From NCBI GenBank assembly GCA_031264885.1, contig JAISDM010000275.1:1-15522 (forward strand): DNA of 15,522 nucleotides. Reading direction: 5' to 3'. Below the pieces are notes generated by a model. The model ran no database searches. It worked only from the letters and a program-made list of their open reading frames with translations, and was not told the DNA's origin. Position numbers and translations under genes: made by a program. Shown here piece after piece: positions 13,195 to 15,522 of this stretch; within the stretch, counting starts at the first letter, position 1; each line of letters opens with the position of its first letter. This DNA comes from Peptococcaceae bacterium. GTDB taxonomy: Bacteria; Bacillota; Peptococcia; DRI-13; UBA5745.

Positions 13195-15143
13195 CCGAAG
13201 GTGTGTTTCACGGCGAAGGATATCAAGTCTTCGGCGTCCATTTGGCCGGCGGATTGCGCTACGTGAGCGTTGCCGTGGAGCAGGCTGAGGATGAGAGACG
13301 TCAGCGCCTTGGACTTGAAATAAGGCTGACTGCGGCGGCTGTAAAAGAGAATCATCTGCACCCTCTCATTGTCCCAGAGGAAGGGCTTTTTGTTGAAGAG
13401 CAGCACCAGCGGTTCTTCGGCGTGGAACCGGGATGAGGCCGGCGCCAGCGCGATTCTGTTGCAGCGTTCATAACTGATAAAGGCGTCTTTGTTCAGGCAG
13501 TCGTCCAGGAAGTCCCGCCGTTCATCTTTCCGGATGTAGTGTTCCGCCAGATAGGAGAAGACCTCTTTCTTGTTCTTGAAGTTCTGCTTCCGGACTAGGT
13601 TTTGGTTTCGCACAATATTGCGCAGTTCATTGGCCAGCAGCATGGAGAGATGTTGGATCAGGGAACGCGAATTGGGATCCCGGTAGAAATCCAGCCGTAT
13701 AATAGGGATCGTATGATAACTGTACCGCTCAGGTGAAATATCGGTGATCAAAAAGTCATAGCCGGACAGGTCGGCGCCGTTGATTTCAACGAATTCCATG
13801 GGTACGATATCCGAAATGACCTCGCGGTGGATCCGCAGGCAGCGCTCCGCCAGATTGCGGGCGAAGTGGATTCCGTATTGGCTGACGAACACCGCCTTAT
13901 AGGTGGATTTCTGATAGTAATTCCGCGCCCGGGAGCTTGAAATAATGTAATAGGCGTTTAACAGTTCCGCCTCGGACAGCCGGATTCCGCGGGTTTCATC
14001 ATAATAAACGGCGAAATCATAGCAGAGTTCGGTGATGAAATACCCGTCCTGCTTGATGATATAAACGCTCTCTTCGTTGGCGGATATCCCGAAAAATTGC
14101 CGTTCCTGTACTTCGGCCAGATAGCAGGTGAATTCTTTGACAAACGCGTCGTCCAGATAACATTCGCTTCCCGGATGGAGATTCCGTATCCGCAGCAGAA
14201 ATCCGGCGGCGGTCTGATGGAAAGCCGCGTATTGCGCCGGCTCCAGTTCGCTCACGTTCTGCCGTGAAGCGTAACAGTTGAGCATAATGGAGACGGCAAT
14301 GATATCATTCCCTTTCAGCACAAAGCCGTGTGGCTCCAGCGCGTCCGCAAGGGCTTGTCCTATGGCGTGGTAACGGGTCCGCAGAATCCGCGATACCTGT
14401 TCTTCCGGAAAAGAGAAAGAATCCCGGTATTCCAAGCGCGACTGGGAGAGCAGAATATAGTTGAGGATGAAGGAGAGGTTGATCAGCGGGACGTGTACCT
14501 GACGCTCGCGCAGAATATTTCCGGTCGTCTGTTCGAGGATCGGGTAATCGTATCGTTCTTCGTCAAAATACGGATCAAACATAGCCCGGGCTTCGGGCAT
14601 GAGGATTTTCACGCGATGCGCGATCTCCAGGGAGAGGAGCAGGCAGATACGCCGCTTCCACTCGCCGCCCTTGAGCCTTAAGCCATGGTTGGGACGGGAC
14701 TCCAGGTCGCAGTTGTATTTCGCCAGAAATACTTTTAGAAATTTAACGCTGCCGGCGACGGTGCCGTGGGAGTAAAAGTATTTCTCCGCCAATTCGTTGA
14801 TATGAATGTATCGGTCATGAAGCGCGAATTCAAACAGAATCAAATAGGCCAACAGGTTGTCGTCGAAGTGCAGATACCGGCCGCGCTGAAAATGATATAA
14901 GAATTTCGCGCGGAATACTTGATACTTCTCGCTGTCCAGCACTCTGACCGCGTAGCCTTTCCCTTTGACGGTTTCGATACGGGCGCCGTTCGATTTCAGA
15001 TATTTATTGAGTTCCGGCATTTCAACCGTCAGGGTTTTGCGCGAGATAAAGCAGTCCTCCTGGATGTCCCGGCTGGACAGCTCGCCGTCCGAAAGAATCA
15101 GTTTGTTAATAATGACTTCACTTTTCTTTTTTAATACATGCAT
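13179..15143 (-). CDS. PRD/Mga-like regulator with degenerate EIIB and EIIA domains
   Basis: A 654-residue regulator with MtlR/BglG-like order. It has a first HTH at about residues 8-55 (LSSRDIQEDCFISRKTLTVEM), a second winged helix at about 95-160 (INELAEKYFYSHGTVAGSVK, then GLRLKGGEWKRR), a helical PRD-like middle (about 180-400), an EIIB-like fold (about 415-480, VFVSQYGIHFARNLAERC) and an EIIA-like end (about 525-625, KKPFLWDNERVQMILFYS). The N-terminal HTH, not an RNA-binding CAT domain, indicates DNA binding. The EIIB Cys position is Ser421 and the EIIA His is absent (IALAPA), so control by PTS phosphorylation seems lost. The ATG at 15143 was chosen: GAGGAG lies 8 nt upstream, whereas for the GTG at 15152 it would abut the start. 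It is divergent from the lipoprotein gene and probably controls it. Confidence 0.8.
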   Translation of the reverse strand: MHVLKKKSEVIINKLILSDGELSSRDIQEDCFISRKTLTVEMPELNKYLKSNGARIETVKGKGYAVRVLDSEKYQVFRAKFLYHFQRGRYLHFDDNLLAYLILFEFALHDRYIHINELAEKYFYSHGTVAGSVKFLKVFLAKYNCDLESRPNHGLRLKGGEWKRRICLLLSLEIAHRVKILMPEARAMFDPYFDEERYDYPILEQTTGNILRERQVHVPLINLSFILNYILLSQSRLEYRDSFSFPEEQVSRILRTRYHAIGQALADALEPHGFVLKGNDIIAVSIMLNCYASRQNVSELEPAQYAAFHQTAAGFLLRIRNLHPGSECYLDDAFVKEFTCYLAEVQERQFFGISANEESVYIIKQDGYFITELCYDFAVYYDETRGIRLSEAELLNAYYIISSSRARNYYQKSTYKAVFVSQYGIHFARNLAERCLRIHREVISDIVPMEFVEINGADLSGYDFLITDISPERYSYHTIPIIRLDFYRDPNSRSLIQHLSMLLANELRNIVRNQNLVRKQNFKNKKEVFSYLAEHYIRKDERRDFLDDCLNKDAFISYERCNRIALAPASSRFHAEEPLVLLFNKKPFLWDNERVQMILFYSRRSQPYFKSKALTSLILSLLHGNAHVAQSAGQMDAEDLISFAVKHTFGYTAP

Positions 15144-15163
15144 TCCTGACACTCCTCAAGGGC

Positions 15164-15192
15164 ATTATATATCAGGAAAACCGTAAAATCAA
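15164..15192 (-). promoter_or_regulatory. Promoter of the PRD-type regulator
   Basis: On the minus strand, TTGATT (15192-15187), a 17-bp spacer and a perfect TATAAT (15169-15164) lie 20 bp before the ATG at 15143. The -35 lies inside the first 21 bases of repeat copy B, which are also present in copy A. Confidence 0.7.
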
Positions 15193-15278
15193 TTTTGCCG
15201 TCAATGATATCAAAACTCCCATCTTGGTGGGAGTTTTTTTTGATTGTGATTATGATGAGATTCCATTTATGATATAAC
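15181..15278 (+). repeat. Dispersed intergenic repeat with terminator hairpin, copy B
   Basis: Inverted counterpart of 2847-2941. The 21 bases from 15181 are identical to copy A, as are most of the hairpin and its flank. It fills the space between the divergent PRD regulator and lipoprotein genes and points toward the lipoprotein, just as copy A points toward the Rpn gene. Confidence 0.8.
15212..15241 (+). terminator. Intrinsic-terminator hairpin inside repeat copy B
   Basis: AAAACTCCCA and TGGGAGTTTT form a 10-bp stem with loop TCTTGG, ending in an eight-T run (15234-15241). It faces right. There is no plus-strand gene just upstream (only DNA antisense to the PRD regulator), so it would block read-through into the lipoprotein gene or end a leader transcript. 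Confidence 0.75.
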
Positions 15279-15317
15279 ATGCAGTGAATTGACAGAATCT
15301 TGGAAAAGTAACAAAGA
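15244..15317 (+). promoter_or_regulatory. Candidate promoter region of the lipoprotein gene
   Basis: Two possibilities are visible. TTGTGA (15244-15249), an 18-bp spacer and TATGAT (15268-15273) is a moderate promoter just after the terminator. TTGACA (15289-15294) is a consensus -35 but has only a poor -10 (CAAAGA) 17 bp later, which would need an activator. The sequence does not decide between them. Confidence 0.4.
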
Positions 15318-15334
15318 GAAGAGGAGAGATGATC

Positions 15335-15522
15335 ATGAAAAAAGTACTGGCATTGATACTGACCCTTATGACGGCGCTCGCTCTGTTTGGCTGTGCGTCA
15401 GGCGGCGGCGCGGCCAATTCGGCCGAGCCAACCAATTCACCCGGTTCGGCCCCAGAGGCTCAAGCTGTTTCCAGCGAGGCGGCGGAGAAGGTTCTCAGAG
15501 TGGCGATGACCACGGGTATGGG
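15335..15522 (+). CDS. Lipoprotein, probable ABC transporter solute-binding protein (3' end outside window)
   Basis: The first 62 residues of a secreted lipoprotein. MKKVLALILTLMTALALFGC is a lipoprotein signal peptide with lipobox LFGC (Cys20 to be lipidated; Phe before Gly is unusual). Then comes a low-complexity Ala/Ser/Gly/Pro linker (about 21-50), and a mature start EKVLRVAMTTGMG typical of solute-binding proteins of peptide/nickel-type ABC transporters. GAGGAG lies 8 nt before the ATG. The window ends before any domain can be confirmed. It is divergent from the PRD-type regulator, so it likely opens an uptake operon under that regulator, possibly importing the substrate of the catabolic operon. 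Confidence 0.75.
   Translation, partial: MKKVLALILTLMTALALFGCASGGGAANSAEPTNSPGSAPEAQAVSSEAAEKVLRVAMTTGM

Noticed and set aside
15181..15334. Riboswitch or attenuator in the lipoprotein leader
   Set aside because: The hairpin looks like an attenuator, but I find no upstream segment that could pair with its 5' arm as an antiterminator, and the same element precedes an unrelated Rpn gene.
1..15522. CRISPR arrays, rRNA or tRNA genes (including selC) and complete insertion sequences
   Set aside because: No regularly spaced repeats, no cloverleaf-like or rRNA sequence, and no transposase with terminal inverted repeats were seen when reading both strands.

Overview
The window looks like a chromosomal segment from an anaerobic, Clostridia-like Firmicute. 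The support is strong AGGAGG-type ribosome binding sites, terminator hairpins with long T runs, a PRD/Mga-type regulator, an Rpn nuclease, and selenocysteine (Sec) machinery (the C-terminal part of SelB). This taxonomic guess is an inference, and other selenocysteine-using anaerobes are possible.

Layout. (1) 1-2011, plus strand: the 3' end of selB, then an MFS transporter. (2) 2012-4000: a scarred, more AT-rich accessory patch. It holds an Rpn-family nuclease split into a nuclease part and a small C-terminal part, a short direct repeat on both sides of that locus, a toxin-antitoxin-like remnant (truncated PIN protein), and a broken esterase fragment. (3) 12211 down to 4003, minus strand: seven closely packed genes read as one operon, in the order enoyl-CoA hydratase, double-hotdog (MaoC/FAS1-like) dehydratase, thioredoxin-reductase-like flavoprotein, LUD-domain protein, UGSC-motif selenoprotein, MmgE/PrpD protein, MATE exporter. 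A LysR regulator is divergent from the first gene across an inverted repeat. (4) 13179-15522: a PRD/EIIB/EIIA-like regulator convergent with the LysR gene, then the start of a lipoprotein that is probably an ABC solute-binding protein.

The main discovery is that two apparently separate minus-strand ORFs (8482-8168 and 8149-6779) are one 567-residue selenoprotein. They share a frame, are separated only by a TGA, and the junction reads C-U-G-S-C with the TGA as Sec105. A hairpin resembling a bacterial SECIS, with GU in its loop, lies 11-31 nt after the TGA. The gene is coupled by an ATGA overlap to a LUD protein and sits two genes after a CATC flavoprotein that could feed it electrons.

My reading is that the operon is a substrate-specific catabolic and redox module. 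Two hydratase/dehydratase-type enzymes and a PrpD-type lyase or isomerase would handle an organic acid or its CoA ester, and the selenoprotein, flavoprotein and LUD protein would carry out an unidentified thiol/selenol redox step. A MATE pump would export a product and a dedicated LysR regulator would respond to the substrate. The substrate cannot be read from the sequence. A second notable structure is a repeat of about 95 bp containing a terminator hairpin, present in two inverted copies 12 kb apart (2847-2941 and 15181-15278), each directly upstream of a promoter and gene.
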